Under the pieces are notes generated by a model, which did not search any database, was not told the DNA's origin, and was given only the letters and a program-made list of their open reading frames with translations. A DNA stretch of 64,000 bases from assembly GCF_026151205.1 (NCBI RefSeq), contig NC_087082.1, forward strand, positions 584,401 to 648,400, given 5' to 3'. Each line of letters starts with the position of its first letter. Within the stretch, counting starts at the first letter, position 1. A program made the position numbers and the translations under genes. Positions 11,747 through 23,191 of this stretch are shown one piece after another. The DNA is from Bolinopsis microptera. Lineage: Eukaryota > Ctenophora > Tentaculata > Lobata > Bolinopsidae.

Positions 11747-13020
11747 GAGAAAAATTGCGTGGCGCGTTGGGTGGCACATCTTAACGGGTGATACGCGTAT
11801 AAATTTCGATCGCTGACGTACTATACGTATACAGCGAACATCACAGCTGCGAGTGGCGTCAGCTAGTAGGATTTCATCCTACAATGCAAGGCACATCGCG
11901 TTCATCTAGCTAACCAGGTGCTTTCGCGCCGCTGCGGGCGCGCTTGTTCCACAAGTCATTTCCGGCGGTCGCACGCTACTGCAAGCGAGAGGGCTATACT
12001 TAGAGCAACACATCGCGCCACAAGCCAAATATTTATCAACATCTTGACTAGCTACGCGGTCCTTTTCCGCATGCGCTTGCGCTGTGCTCAAAAATTGACG
12101 TCGTCAATCAATCAACATCAAGATTTTAGTTTTGCATTTGACCTTTATGTCAAAAAATCTTTGAATTTTCAATCGGTGGTCGATGTTACCTGAGGACCTC
12201 AGGCTTCGTCCTTACTTCGTCACAGGACGATCGGAGCTCGAAGAGCGTAGAGAGTGCTGGCGTCGTCCTGTGATGGTCGACGTATTTTTGCTTGCTGGGA
12301 TCCGGCCGAATGACGCCACATGCAACGTGTAGGGTAAAACTAAAAACGCTTCCCTATATGAGATAATATGACAAAAATTGTTTTGGTCACGTGACCAGTC
12401 AATGACATTGATATTTCGCTGCTGGCGGTTTGGTGGAGGGTTAGGTGTTAGGGTCAACGTTTATACATTATAGGGTCAAAGTTAGGACTAGAGTTGTACA
12501 CTATTGACATTGTGAGGGTAATGGTTAAGGTTTATCACTAGCGACCTTTTCATCTGACCACAATATTGCAAAATGCTATGTTGTATGTCACGTGACAAAT
12601 TTAGCCGAGGGTCGGAAGTCGGAGGTCGGAAGTCAGTGGACTCTGTTGGAGTCCGGTGGACTCCGAGCGGAGTCCGCCGAGCTGGCGGACTCCGCCAAGC
12701 TCCGCCAAGCTCCGCCAAGCTCCGCCAAGCTCCGCCGGACTCCGCCGGATTCAAGTCTGGCGGAGAGGTCCGGCGGAGTCCGCCAAGCACTCCGCCGGAG
12801 TCCGCGGCGGACCGGAGTCCGCCTAGTGGCTTAGTCCGCGGCGGACACTCCGCCGAGCCGCCGCGGAGCCGCTCGGAGTCCGCGGCGGACTTTAAAGTCC
12901 GCTCGGAGTCCGCCAAAATGTACTCGAGTCCAGTGTAAATACATTTTGGCGGAGCACCGCCGGAGTCCGCTCGGAGTCCGGCGGCTCCGCCGCGGACTCT
13001 ACTCCGCGACGGATAGTGCC
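11747..13020 (-). repeat. Right arm of foldback element
   Basis: Inverted copy of the left arm. It differs by small indels in the GC-rich terminal array and a short alternative block near 11925-11955. Confidence 0.85.
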
Positions 13021-14796
13021 CCATTTTCGATATACCTGCTCAATAAAAGTTACTAGTTTCGATGTACCTTATTCTTCAAGGTAATTAATATTTTTCAGTT
13101 TTCACGTACCTTGTTACTTAGTTTGCTGAAAGCAATCAGTTCTATTAGTGCTTTTCATGCAACAAGTAAAACAAATCCTTTATGTCATGTTTCCAGGGTT
13201 TGGACTGGAATTTCCCGCTTAAACTTTTTCGCCTTATCCAGTGTTCACCTTTCTCGTTTCATCTTGATTTTAGTCTATGACCTATAACTGCAGTGGAAAT
13301 TTTAGTGTATACCCCCTTATATTAATATGAAAGGTAAGCCTAAAGTCTAAACTACATATTGACCGTCATGTAGCTGAATATTTGTTGAAAGGTCAAATCA
13401 CCCGAAAAGCCTAAAACCCAGATTTTGTCGTCTGAACTCGTATATGAATTTCCATCCAGATTAGATATTAGATACGTATGGGCATATGTACAAAATTTCA
13501 CTGCATATACATCTTAAAGGGGAACTTACAAGCGGTTATTTAATGGCGTAACTAAAGGGTTACCATTACAGTCGGCACTCGACTTCATGTAACGTACCAA
13601 TAAAAATCCAAAAGTTCTGGCGTAGACTGATTTATTTCGACTGGTCATGGTGATTAGCATTAGAGCGCGAATAGCGGACATATTCAGGCTAAATGCTGAC
13701 AGAAGTGTTATTTAGATGGAATTATCAGAAACATTTGGTTTGCTATTCTGTGTGAGTGTAACCACAGTTGTGGCATTGTTAGAGCCGCGCGCACGTGTGG
13801 AGTTACTAGGCGGCGCCGGTCAGTCTGTCGAGTCTCTATGTTTATGTACATAGTATAGCCTGGGGTCCCCCGGAAAGTGTTGAATACTAATAATATGTGT
13901 GTGTGTGTGTGCAGTGTGTAAGGGGCCCATTTTTGACATTTAGCAGCTGTACAAATATTTGTTATGACTATATGTTAACGATATCTGCCGTACACATTAA
14001 GACATAATACCAATTAGTAATTACTTTCACTATAATAATATGTTACCTGTTTAAAGAAATATTCTATCCTATAGCACGTTCCCTGATTCCTAATGCCGCT
14101 TTCTGTCTCAATTACTATCTCTAATTTGAACCTGGAAATATCACTAATTTAACAAATGGCAAATAATATCAATAAAACATAATAGGGGGGTTAATTAAAA
14201 GAAGCTATCGAGTAAAGTCAAAAGTGAATTGTTGAATGAATGTACTTGATTCAGAGTATAACTATAAAATAACAACCTTTATCCTATAAGTATAATATGA
14301 ATATGATGATACAGCTTTGAGAATTGAGAAGTGAAGAAGTCTGTCATCTTGCAAATGAAACCACCAATCCGTTGTATGAGGCAGCTCCAGGGCTGGTACC
14401 ATATGAAAAATTCGTTGATCCTCCTTTTTAACATTATCTCCTAAATTATTGCGTTAAGGTTTTAAAAAGCAACTGTCGAAATGTACGTATTTTATGACAA
14501 ATCATAGACTAAGAGGGCTAATTAACCCGACACATCCTTAACAAATACACCACACTCTAAACAAATAGATAGACACGATCGAAATAGACAATAAATTGAA
14601 CATTCGCATAATCGGAACTTCGGTAAGTATTATATGTAGGGCGGGCTAAAACAATTAATCTGTTTGTAGAAATACGTTATAGATAATAACTTACCTTGGG
14701 CTTGAGCGAGTCCTTGACAATTGACGCGGACTATCTCGAAGAGGGAGAGAATGGAATTTAGCTAAAATAGAGAGAGGGTTAAACTGAGAAGAATAA

Positions 14797-14911
14797 GAAT
14801 GCACAGTTGCGTTAATAAAGACGCTGATAAACCTGATTGTTACACTGTGCAGATATGCGAAAACATACATTCACCAACTTACGATAAACAACGAGAACGA
14901 ATAATCACAAT
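14797..14911 (+). repeat. Dispersed 115-bp direct repeat, copy 1
   Basis: Starts GAATGCACAG and runs through TGCAGATATGCGAAAACATA to AACGAGAACGAATAATCACA. Nearly identical to 16569-16683. Confidence 0.75.
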
Positions 14912-16568
14912 ATGTAAGTTCCGTATAATTGTAGGCCTCATTAGCCTACAAGCATTGCAAATAATCTCAGTCATGGATTGTTGACACCTAGGCCCAGAGA
15001 CCGTACAAATTAGAGAGCTGAGGCCATTAATCATTACAACCGGATATTGCTACTGACCTAGGAGGCCACAGTCTAAATTAGTAATTTCGGCTGCAATTAA
15101 TCAATGAGCACTACCGCTATAGTACATACAATATACATATGTATATACAAGTTCTAGAGTTCTGGTTAATAACAAGTATCTCAGTTCCATAATTAAGAAC
15201 CAATAAAAACCATAATTATACGGCTCGGTGGATGCCGGAAGGACTACCAAGAATCACCACCGGAAAAAACGTCATGTTATTGGATTGCAGGATCAAGCTC
15301 ATCGGCTGACTCACAAGGAGTGCCAGTAAAAGTGAATCGTAAAAGTTATCTCTCAATAGTTAATCAACACTTATATAGTTTCGTTTTAAAATTGTTTCCT
15401 TAAGTTCCCGAGTTTCATTTCCGAGTCTACAATCAACTAAAATTACACAACGCATTGAAGTCCTAACTTGGAAGCACTAACTACCGGAGCAAGTCTAACT
15501 CACTAACTGGTAGTTACATAATAGTGAAATTTAGTGGACACCTTGGCCTTATTCGGAATATAGTCAAGGAGTGTACGGGGTAGATTAAAGCGCCAAAGAA
15601 TGAGTGTAAACTAATGTATTTATATTATATGACACACCTTGGAAAAGTGGACTGGTTCATGAACTATATCCAGCTCATGTACTGTCTAGACTCTAGATCT
15701 GTTGCTATGGCGACGGGGACGGGTTACTACTTACTAAGGAGAATTATGCAGTGTAAGAACTAAGAAAGAATATTATTATGAGTTAGTGAGGAAGGCTATA
15801 TGCAATATACCTAGACAAAAAGGGGTGTTGTTATGTTAAGTTAAATTGAGGACAGCTTTTTAGTTGTCTGAAGGAAAATGTTGGACAGTGTCGCCAAGTT
15901 AGGCTGTGTTTGGGTTTTGAAGTGATTTTACCGTAGAAGCTTGTTACGTATTTATACTCTCACCTGCATGTGCAGTAACATCTTGAATAGCTGGGTACAT
16001 TGTTACATTCATAGTTATAGACAAACAGGCCGGACGGTACCTTTGAAATAAATCAGACAACTGAAAACAATTAGACAACTGACAACCAACTCAAGGTGAT
16101 ATCTCAAATTTTGCAGATAGAAACTAGCTCAATCTTACACAGATTATCCGTCCTATAACCACCATACTTTATGGAAAGTTTAAAGAAAATCGTACGGTAG
16201 GATCCGACATAAACTATTGTCCGAATAAACTATTTTCTGAGTCGGACAGATGTCGCTGTCGGACAGATGTCGCCCAATCTGCAGTTAGTATGCTTTTATG
16301 TCATAAACAGCCGGTGATAATGATATACTGTAATATTACGGTCAATTTGACACGACAACTCGTGCATGTTCTACTTAAGGCTGTCTCCATGGTAACCAGA
16401 GTTTAAAATATTCTTCATCTTACATTATGCGGCAGGAGCTATAACACTTAACATATTTTAAGCATTAACCATGTACACGCTATTACATTTTAGTTAAGCT
16501 CAAATAATTTACACTGGGCGGTTGCCTTTTTCCACTAAATCCTTCTAGCGAATCTGGGTAGAATGATA

Positions 16569-16683
16569 ATGCACAGTGCGTTAATAAAGACGCTGATAAT
16601 CCTGATTGTTACACTGTGCAGATATGCGAAAACATACATTCACCAACTTACGATAAACAACGAGAACGAATATAATAATCACA
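16569..16683 (+). repeat. Dispersed 115-bp direct repeat, copy 2
   Basis: Near-identical to copy 1, with one deletion in CAGTGCG and a short TATAA insertion near the end. Nature unknown. Confidence 0.75.
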
Positions 16684-16926
16684 ATTGGTATCGGTCATTG
16701 TTTAGTTGAGATATTGTGATACCATGAAACAAATAATTGAACTTTAAACACTGCACTTCCTTGTGAGGAAAAATAACATTAAGAAATACGTACTAGTGTA
16801 CTGTTACGAAAATCAGCTGGTTCATAAGATTAATCAAGAAAATTCGCAAACACGATTTAAAATAGAATTGTAGCAACGTAATCGAAAGACAAACTGAACA
16901 AATAAAGGTTTCGTACTGAAACGAGC

Positions 16927-17784
16927 TACCGTAGATTGGGGTAAAATCGCCGTGTCGGGGAACTTCGCCACTATTTTTCAAATAATCATTTTACTGTTTT
17001 GAATTGTTAGGAGATCGAGTTTTTGTATAGTATTGTGTTGAACAAATGGTTATAAAGGTATTCCTATTAAAAAATAAACGTTTACCATGTTAATTAAACT
17101 CAGGCAACATGAAATATTGCTATAAAGTGGCTAAAATTTCCTGCTTGCATATTTCCCATATTTTACAATTATATCCTTAACTAATTCTGTGTGACATCAT
17201 TAGCATATGTCCTGTTCATTTAAGGGCAAATTTAGTTAGCCATGATGCACACAACTAATATTATAAAGTTTTTAAATTTGTGTGTGGCGAAGTTACCCTC
17301 TTCTGATCCCATCTGTTCGGCGAAGTTTGGCGCGAAATTCGCGCGCGGCTGGCAAAGTCACGCACGTGTATTGGCGAAGTTCGACTACATTTCTACTTCA
17401 TCCCGGCGATGTTACCCGCAGCATGGCGATGTTACCCCGGCGACCAAATTGCCCATTGTAACACGCAGGCTAGATCTAGATAAGTAAAATTGGCAGGTAT
17501 ATCAAGGAAATATAATTGAGTTTCGAGTGGTATGGTGCTTAGCACCGAATATGGTATAGTTTCAGAATGGCGAAGTTACCCCATATTGCAGGGTAACTTC
17601 GCCCTGATTTCAGTGGCACCAATCTAGCTGACTATTTATGCCTGGCTGATGTGGTTCATACGAAAACATTTGCTTTACCAATCCTGTTCATATGAGCTAT
17701 AAACTTTTTCAAGTACTCGTGTCGTATTTTCTAAATAACATGAAATAGCTGTAAAACAGGGCGAAGTTCCCCCATTCTACGGTA
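16927..17784. mobile_element. TA-flanked inverted-repeat element (MITE-like)
   Basis: Left end TA-CCGTAGATTGGGGTAAAATC (from 16927); right end, reverse-complemented, CCGTAGAATGGGGGAACTTC followed by TA (to 17784). The interior repeats GGCGAAGTTACCC and its complement several times (for example 17567-17602). The TA target and short TIRs suggest a Tc1/mariner-type non-autonomous element. No transposase frame. Confidence 0.7.
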
Positions 17785-17949
17785 TATATCGAGTATAACG
17801 TAGCGCTCGACTCCAATTTGAATTCAAATAAAAATGCGCTCCGGTAGTTTCAACTCCCAGCAGCTGGGAGTTGGAAAACTGGAATTCCCGTTACTGTCGC
17901 TGTGAGAAGCCTTATTAAGTGCGCGGCGCGGCACAGTAACGCATCGCGC

Positions 17950-20308
17950 TACAACTCCCATGTAGATTTCTATATCCTTAGTTTTTTTATTTGTAAAGAT
18001 CATATATTTAGTTTTGCTAGTATTTAATTTAAGCCCGTTATTAGTAGCCCAATCAATTATCAAAGTCAGAATCTCATTCACCAATGCATTAAGTTGTTCA
18101 AATGTATCTGTACTTATTATTAGGTTTGCGTCGTCAGCGAAATAAATATGTTTAGCTAAATTACTAATCTGAGGAAGGTCGTTGATGTAGATTATGAACA
18201 GAATTGGTCCGAGAATGGAGCCCTGTGGTACTCCGTAGTTAAGTTTGAGGTGAGAGGACTTGCAGTTGTTGACGCTCACGTATTGCTCTCTATCGGTTAG
18301 ATATGAGTGAAACCAAGATAAAGCCAACCCCCGAACTCCATAGTGCTCAAGTTTTCTCAGAAGAATACTGCTGTCAACCATGTCAAAGGCCTTGCTGTAG
18401 TCCAATAGAAGCAGTGCTGTGACCTGCTTTTTTTTCTAGTGCCCTGTGAATATGGTTTTGGGCTTTTAGTAAAGCATGTTCGCAGCTGTGCCCAGCCCGA
18501 AATCCGTATTGAGAGTCAAATAGGATTTTCTCTGTCTTTAAGTGATCTAATAGTCGCGCTTGCATAATTTTTTCAAAGATTTTTGAGAAACATGAGAGTA
18601 GTGAGATAGGTCGATAGTTTGAAACTTCAGCACGTGACCCACCTTTGTGAAGTGGAACTACTTTCGCGATTTTCAATTTATGCGGAAACTTCCCCTGATG
18701 TAGAGACGCAGAGACTAGGCAGCTGAGCACTGGTGCAAGTATATTGCTCACTTTTTTCAGGGGAAGTATACTCATATCAGAAGTCGACTTAATCTTCAAA
18801 CCCTTAACTATTTCAATTATTTCTGATGCGGACGAATCTTCTAGATTCATGCTCCGCTGGCATTTGCTATCTTGAGTTTCTGTTACGATAGTCCTGCCCT
18901 CAGAGCATACGAGACCATTTTCTCTCTTAAGAGTCTCAGCTATATTGCAGAAATAGTCATTGAAGCTATTCGCAATTTGCTGAGAATCTGTTATCTCGCT
19001 CCCATTATAGTTAATTTTGTTTATCTTAATTTTGCCTTTTTTCTTTCTGTTTAACAAGTTATTAACCATTTGCCATTGTTTTCTGCTGTCGCTAGAATAT
19101 TTTGTAAAGTACGCGTTGTAATATTTGTTTTTGGCCTTATCCACGTGTTTATTCACAAATTTCTTCATTTTCTTGTACCTAATATCATTTTCAGTGGTCG
19201 GGTTTGTGACAAAATCTTCATAAAATTTATTTTTGCGATCACATGCGCACCGTAACCATTCTTGGATCCACGGCTTTGTGTTTTTACGGCGGCCTGGTTT
19301 ACTCTTTTTTGCCTTAATTGGGAAATTTCGGTCGTATAGTTCACTATATTTTTTATCGAAAGCCTCAAATTTTTCATCTACAGAATCATAGTTATTAACC
19401 AAGTTCCAGTCTACCGCAGAAATGTCGTTCTCGAACTTTTGGATACTGTCATCGTTTATTACTCGAGAAGACATTTCTGTTGTATCTTCTTGAAGTTTAC
19501 AACTGAGCCTATTCTGATCAACCATGATTGTGACAAAAGTTGCCAAGTGGTCAGAGATTGACTCAGAAATTACTCCCGATTTTGTAACAGCGTGGCAATT
19601 ATTGACGAAAATATGGTCAATGATTGTCGCACTGTGATCTGTGACTCTAGTTGGTCTAGATATCACAGGAGCGAATCCATGCTCTGCTAGAGTGTCCACA
19701 TACTTAGTAACAGAGTCTATTCTCCCGTAATCTAGTAGGTCTATGTTAGTATCACCGGCCAGTATGATATTTTTGTTTCGATGTCTTGCTAAGTTACGGA
19801 GGAAAATTTTTAATTGTTCAAGGAAACCATTCAAATCCCCACTTGGAGAGCGATATATATTACAGATTAACGCGTTTTTGTGCCCTTTCAAGGTAAGTTC
19901 TGCAACCAAGAATTCTCCTATCTTAGGATTATCGTGGCAACATAGAGCGCTCTTAACGTTTATGTCAGATAATTCACATAGTTTTTTGTTAACATATATA
20001 ACTAATCCTCCACCACGATTTGACGCTCTGGCGGGAGTCTGAACATACGGTGGATAGAAACCGTCTAGTTCGAGCTCCTCTCCCTGAAAAGGCAAACATT
20101 CCGTGTTACAATTTGTTTCATTGAAGTAGAGAACGTCGTATTTTGTGTATTGATCTATATTCTCCCGAAATTCTTCAATGTTCCCATTAAGTGACCTAAC
20201 GTTCAGCGAGAAAAGTTTTAATTCATACTCCTTCGTATTTTTTATTGCTTTCGCGGTATAGTATTTGCAGTTATTTAGAAGACTAGACGTTGTTTCCCAT
20301 GGATTCAA
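17950..20308 (-). pseudogene. CR1-like ORF2: APE endonuclease + reverse transcriptase (frameshifted)
   Basis: Seen: the first frame (20308-18383) begins MNPWETT and holds an APE endonuclease (LFSLNVRSLNGN, YFNETNC, RGGGLVIYV, LAGDTNIDLL, ISDHLATFV), then RT fingers (VSNYRPISLLSCFSKIFEK, DSQYGFRAGHS). It shifts at an 8-base homopolymer (18428-18435, T8 on the plus strand) into a second frame carrying LDYSKAFDMVDSS, NYGVPQGSILGPILFIIYIN and the catalytic YFADDANLI. One inserted or deleted base in the homopolymer explains the shift; a sequencing or assembly error there is possible. The C-terminus is missing. Inference: inactive copy. Confidence 0.85.
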
Positions 20309-20334
20309 ATCAGCATCAGTATCATCACGATCAC

Positions 20335-20820
20335 CTATTTGATTTGATAGGTGGTCGCGATTAAGGGGTTAAACCTAATAGTGTTACTGAGATTTATCAT
20401 GTGAAGCTGTCTAATGGAGACATCATATGCTGGGAAAATTTTTCTCAAGCATTCTTTGCAGCCTGTTGAGCCAGCAGAACATCTTGTGTGGGATAGGTTG
20501 TCACAGTAGCAACATTTGGTCATTTGTCTTACATTCCCAATTTTTGTGCAAGTGTGACATTTTTCTCGTTTATTGGAGACTGGGATTTGTATAGGCCGTG
20601 ATGGTAATAGAGGCATGACGGCGCCCACTGGAAGAATTTCTGAAATGCAGCTGTAGCAAGACCATTCTCCAGTAAGTTCAGTTATGTCGCAAGGTGTTAG
20701 GTGAGCACATTTTGGGTGATATGCCATATAACAGATACTACAAGTGATGCTTATCTTGTGTGAGACTAGGCGCTTTGTACAGGCCTTACAGCTACTTTTA
20801 ATACTTCGGATAACTACCAT
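20335..20820 (-). CDS. CR1-like ORF1 with PHD-type zinc finger
   Basis: 161 codons from ATG at 20820. Residues about 11-58 have PHD-type spacing: CKAC, then CSIC, H, C, and CYSC. A second Cys/His cluster (CHTC, CCYCDNLSHTRC, CKEC) follows at about residues 88-125. Known: ORF1 proteins of many CR1-clade elements carry PHD or gag-like zinc fingers and act as nucleic-acid-binding partners of ORF2. The stop lies 26 bp before the ORF2 ATG, so the two ORFs fit one transcript. No breaks seen. Confidence 0.75.
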   Translation of the reverse strand: MVVIRSIKSSCKACTKRLVSHKISITCSICYMAYHPKCAHLTPCDITELTGEWSCYSCISEILPVGAVMPLLPSRPIQIPVSNKREKCHTCTKIGNVRQMTKCCYCDNLSHTRCSAGSTGCKECLRKIFPAYDVSIRQLHMINLSNTIRFNPLIATTYQIK

Positions 20821-22010
20821 TTTTTGGCTGTAAATGATACTCTTGTTTAAATGTAGATATAGGTTTGCTACTGTATATTAATATATAATAAAGTACACGG
20901 AAAAACAGTTACTGAAAGTATCTACTCCAGATGAGTGAGCCAAGAAAATGGGGCCAGGGAAGAGTGAGAAAACGTGCGAGGTTTTGTGAACACTCTGTCC
21001 GGGTCCCTAACTTCAGCTCCTAACTAGAGAAATCAATTCAGTTAAGTGTTATTCTGTGGGAATAAGTTTAAAAAGTTAATTGAAGTATGTGAAATGTGAA
21101 TGTGACTTGTATTCTGTATTTGTAACTTGTAAGTGTATGTACTTAGTGGTCTGATTACGTGATTCAAATTAGTAAAGATAAGATTTCGATTAGCCGTAAG
21201 CTGGTGCAGATAAGACATGGTTCGTATACTGTACGATTCTTAGTAGATTAATAATTATGTCCAAATTTTCGATGTAGTATGTTTGTATATTGTATTGCTG
21301 TTCTAAGGTCTGCCCAATGAAGAAACATACTCCCGTCTTAGCGGCCAGTGTTTTCGAATTAAGTAGCTGCGCCCCATAAATTCTTTGACACAGGTAGCAA
21401 GAGAGCGAGCTATCTCTCTCTTGGACAGTACTGTTAGGTGGATTCCGTTTCCATCAGGATCTACAATGACCTCTCTTCTCTGGTATAAAACAGTACAAAT
21501 ATGGTGCGAGTCAAAGAACCATAGCTTAGACACTCTATTGCTTAGTTCAAAAATAAAACTGTTAAAAAGCTTAACCTCCTCATTAAGCCACGAGAAACGT
21601 GTGAGAACTAAAGAATTAAATATAAAAGTCGTGTTAGTACATCATGCTCAGCTGCCACGCGCCGCACATCTGACATCATAATCTGCTTAATCAGTAATCG
21701 GCATCATAATCCGCTTGAATACAAATTGCTACCAAGTACGCAAAACACTCTTGAGAAATACGGATTCGTATGCCGTACGTTTATAAGATACGCTACGTAT
21801 TTCACATCCTTGATAGATACACCTGGGTAAAACACAACCGTGACATTGCTACACATGGGAATAAATGACCAGCAACACCGCATATGCACTGGGAAGTTTA
21901 ATTCTGTTGTTAGAAAAGTTTGTGGTAAAAGAAAAGTCTGCTACGTGTCTGTGTTGTCCCAGTTATGTTCACCCATTGGATTTATATTTCTCAGTTCTCT
22001 AATTTTATAT
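20821..22010. other. No clear gene; probable LINE 5' UTR and decayed DNA
   Basis: The GC-richer block at about 20930-21020 may be the 5' UTR of the adjacent CR1-like element. A 76-codon minus frame (21303-21533) is open but resembles no family I recognise. Confidence 0.35.
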
Positions 22011-22368
22011 TTGTCCGGATTTCAAGCTACTTTTAAGAGTACAAATAAAACCAACTCGAATCCATTGTTAATAAAATGTGTAGTTACTTAAAATATAGAC
22101 AATAATACATTTAGTGTCTAACAAGTTTAGCACAGTTACATTTAAGTAAATTTAATTAGTACTCGTTCAAAACACAGGGATCTAAACTTGCAAAGTAATT
22201 AGTGTCAAATAGTTGAAATAAATGGGACTTTTTCGTTGATTCTGCCAAAATTTCCGGACGTCCGGATTTTCAAAAACCACCCCCTGTCCGGAATCCGGAT
22301 TTGTCCGAAATTCCAAAACCGCACCTCCTCCCCTCCCTATTTGTCGGACGTCCTAAGTAGATGGCCCC
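22011..22368. mobile_element. MITE of the GGACGTCC / GATGGCCCC family (diverged copy)
   Basis: Contains TTTCCGGACGTCCGGATTTT and ends GGACGTCCTAAGTAGATGG-CCCC. It shares CAAGCTACTTTTAAGAGTAC and a CAACTC-rich interior with the copies at 47144-47499 and 47568-47713. Confidence 0.65.
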
Positions 22369-23190
22369 TAACCAATGTTTTTTGCATTAATTGATTGATA
22401 AGTTATGGTGAATAAGGATTCACTCAATAATAGTCGACTGTAGTTGCAAATTGCTGCAATTAATGTGGTCAGTAACAAATGAAAATGCGCAATATAAAAT
22501 ATAAAACGATATGGAAACTGGAAACGTCATCGGACTTCAAAATATAAAATAAAAACTCCTATTTCAAGTGGGCTATAATGCGATCCTTTTTTGTAAATAT
22601 TCATGGTATCTCATAGTTATACAGTATAAACAGTAAACACTAAACAGCATAATTAAAACTGCATTTCTAACACATAAAACTTAATTTATCTTTCTGCAAA
22701 ATCTGCAGTTACATTATTATTAATAATAATTGATAATGCAATTATTAAACTTAATTAACTTCAAATAAAATATGAAATAAAACGCCAGGATATTTATCGA
22801 ACTGATATAGTCTGAGTAAAGCGCGGCGTTGGCTATATACTATATACTATGGACGGAGAGGCGCGATAGTTAAAGAATCTATGCAAAGTTATAATTGTTA
22901 AAAACATAGAAATGTATTTGACACGGTTGAACCCCTAGAGTAGTTGTAAAAAGGACACAAATTTTATTCGTCCTATTTTCAAAGAATTATACCCAAACAT
23001 TTTTGCCATTCTATGCTGGCGGCATCCTAAATTCCTCGGCTAATTAATTTCAAAACATGACTTCACTTAAACATAGACTATTTCTGTCATTTCTTCGCCT
23101 ATAAGCCTATAGCCAAGTCGACAAAATAGTATGAAAATAAAAACGAATCGAAATAAAAATCGAATTAAAACCTATTGAATAAAAGAACTT
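22369..23190. other. AT-rich spacer, no gene seen
   Basis: Only short AT-rich frames. Nothing recognisable before the minisatellite. Confidence 0.45.
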
Positions 23191-23191
23191 A

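Larger units (their letters stand above)
10154..13020. mobile_element. 2.87 kb foldback (long inverted-repeat) element with 8-bp TSD
   Basis: Seen: the sequence from 10154 (GGCACTATCCGTCGCGG...) is the reverse complement of the sequence ending at 13020 (...CCGCGACGGATAGTGCC). Matching continues inward with small indels to about 11472/11747, leaving a central spacer of about 270 bp. The element is flanked by the exact octamer CCATTTTC at 10146-10153 and 13021-13028. The outer ~420 bp of each arm is a GC-rich array of GGAGTCCGCC/GCTCGGAGTCC-type units, far above the local GC level. Inner arm parts contain CACGTGAC and a CCTGAGGTCCTCAGG palindrome. No transposase frame is present; the frames inside are by-products of the repeats. 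Inference: a non-autonomous foldback transposon. An 8-bp TSD fits hAT-like mobilisation, but the TIR start GGCACTATCC does not identify a superfamily. Confidence 0.88.
13021..16926. other. Gene-free region with dispersed repeats
   Basis: No conserved frame found. It contains a (GT)n microsatellite near 13895-13912, a diverged copy of the small AGCCTGGGGTCC repeat (13795-13880) and one pair of 115-bp direct repeats listed separately. Confidence 0.5.
17946..20820 (-). mobile_element. CR1-like non-LTR retrotransposon, 3'-truncated
   Basis: Two consecutive minus-strand ORFs (PHD-like ORF1, then EN-RT ORF2) separated by 26 bp. The element breaks off inside ORF2 at about 17955, just after TKYMIFTNKKTKDIEIYMG. 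The sequence beyond that is unrelated apart from the GC-rich block shared with 4131-4150. The 5' UTR may extend to about 21.0 kb, but its limit is not visible. Confidence 0.85.

Noticed and set aside
10330..13024. Several overlapping frames in the foldback arms
   Set aside because: Present as mirror images in both arms and made of GC-rich repeat units; no conserved domain.
18872..20042. Plus-strand frames over the CR1-like ORF2
   Set aside because: Shadows of the minus-strand retrotransposon coding sequence.
21303..21533. 76-codon minus frame upstream of the CR1-like element
   Set aside because: No family recognised and no splice or start context; may be part of the element's 5' region but cannot be supported as a gene.
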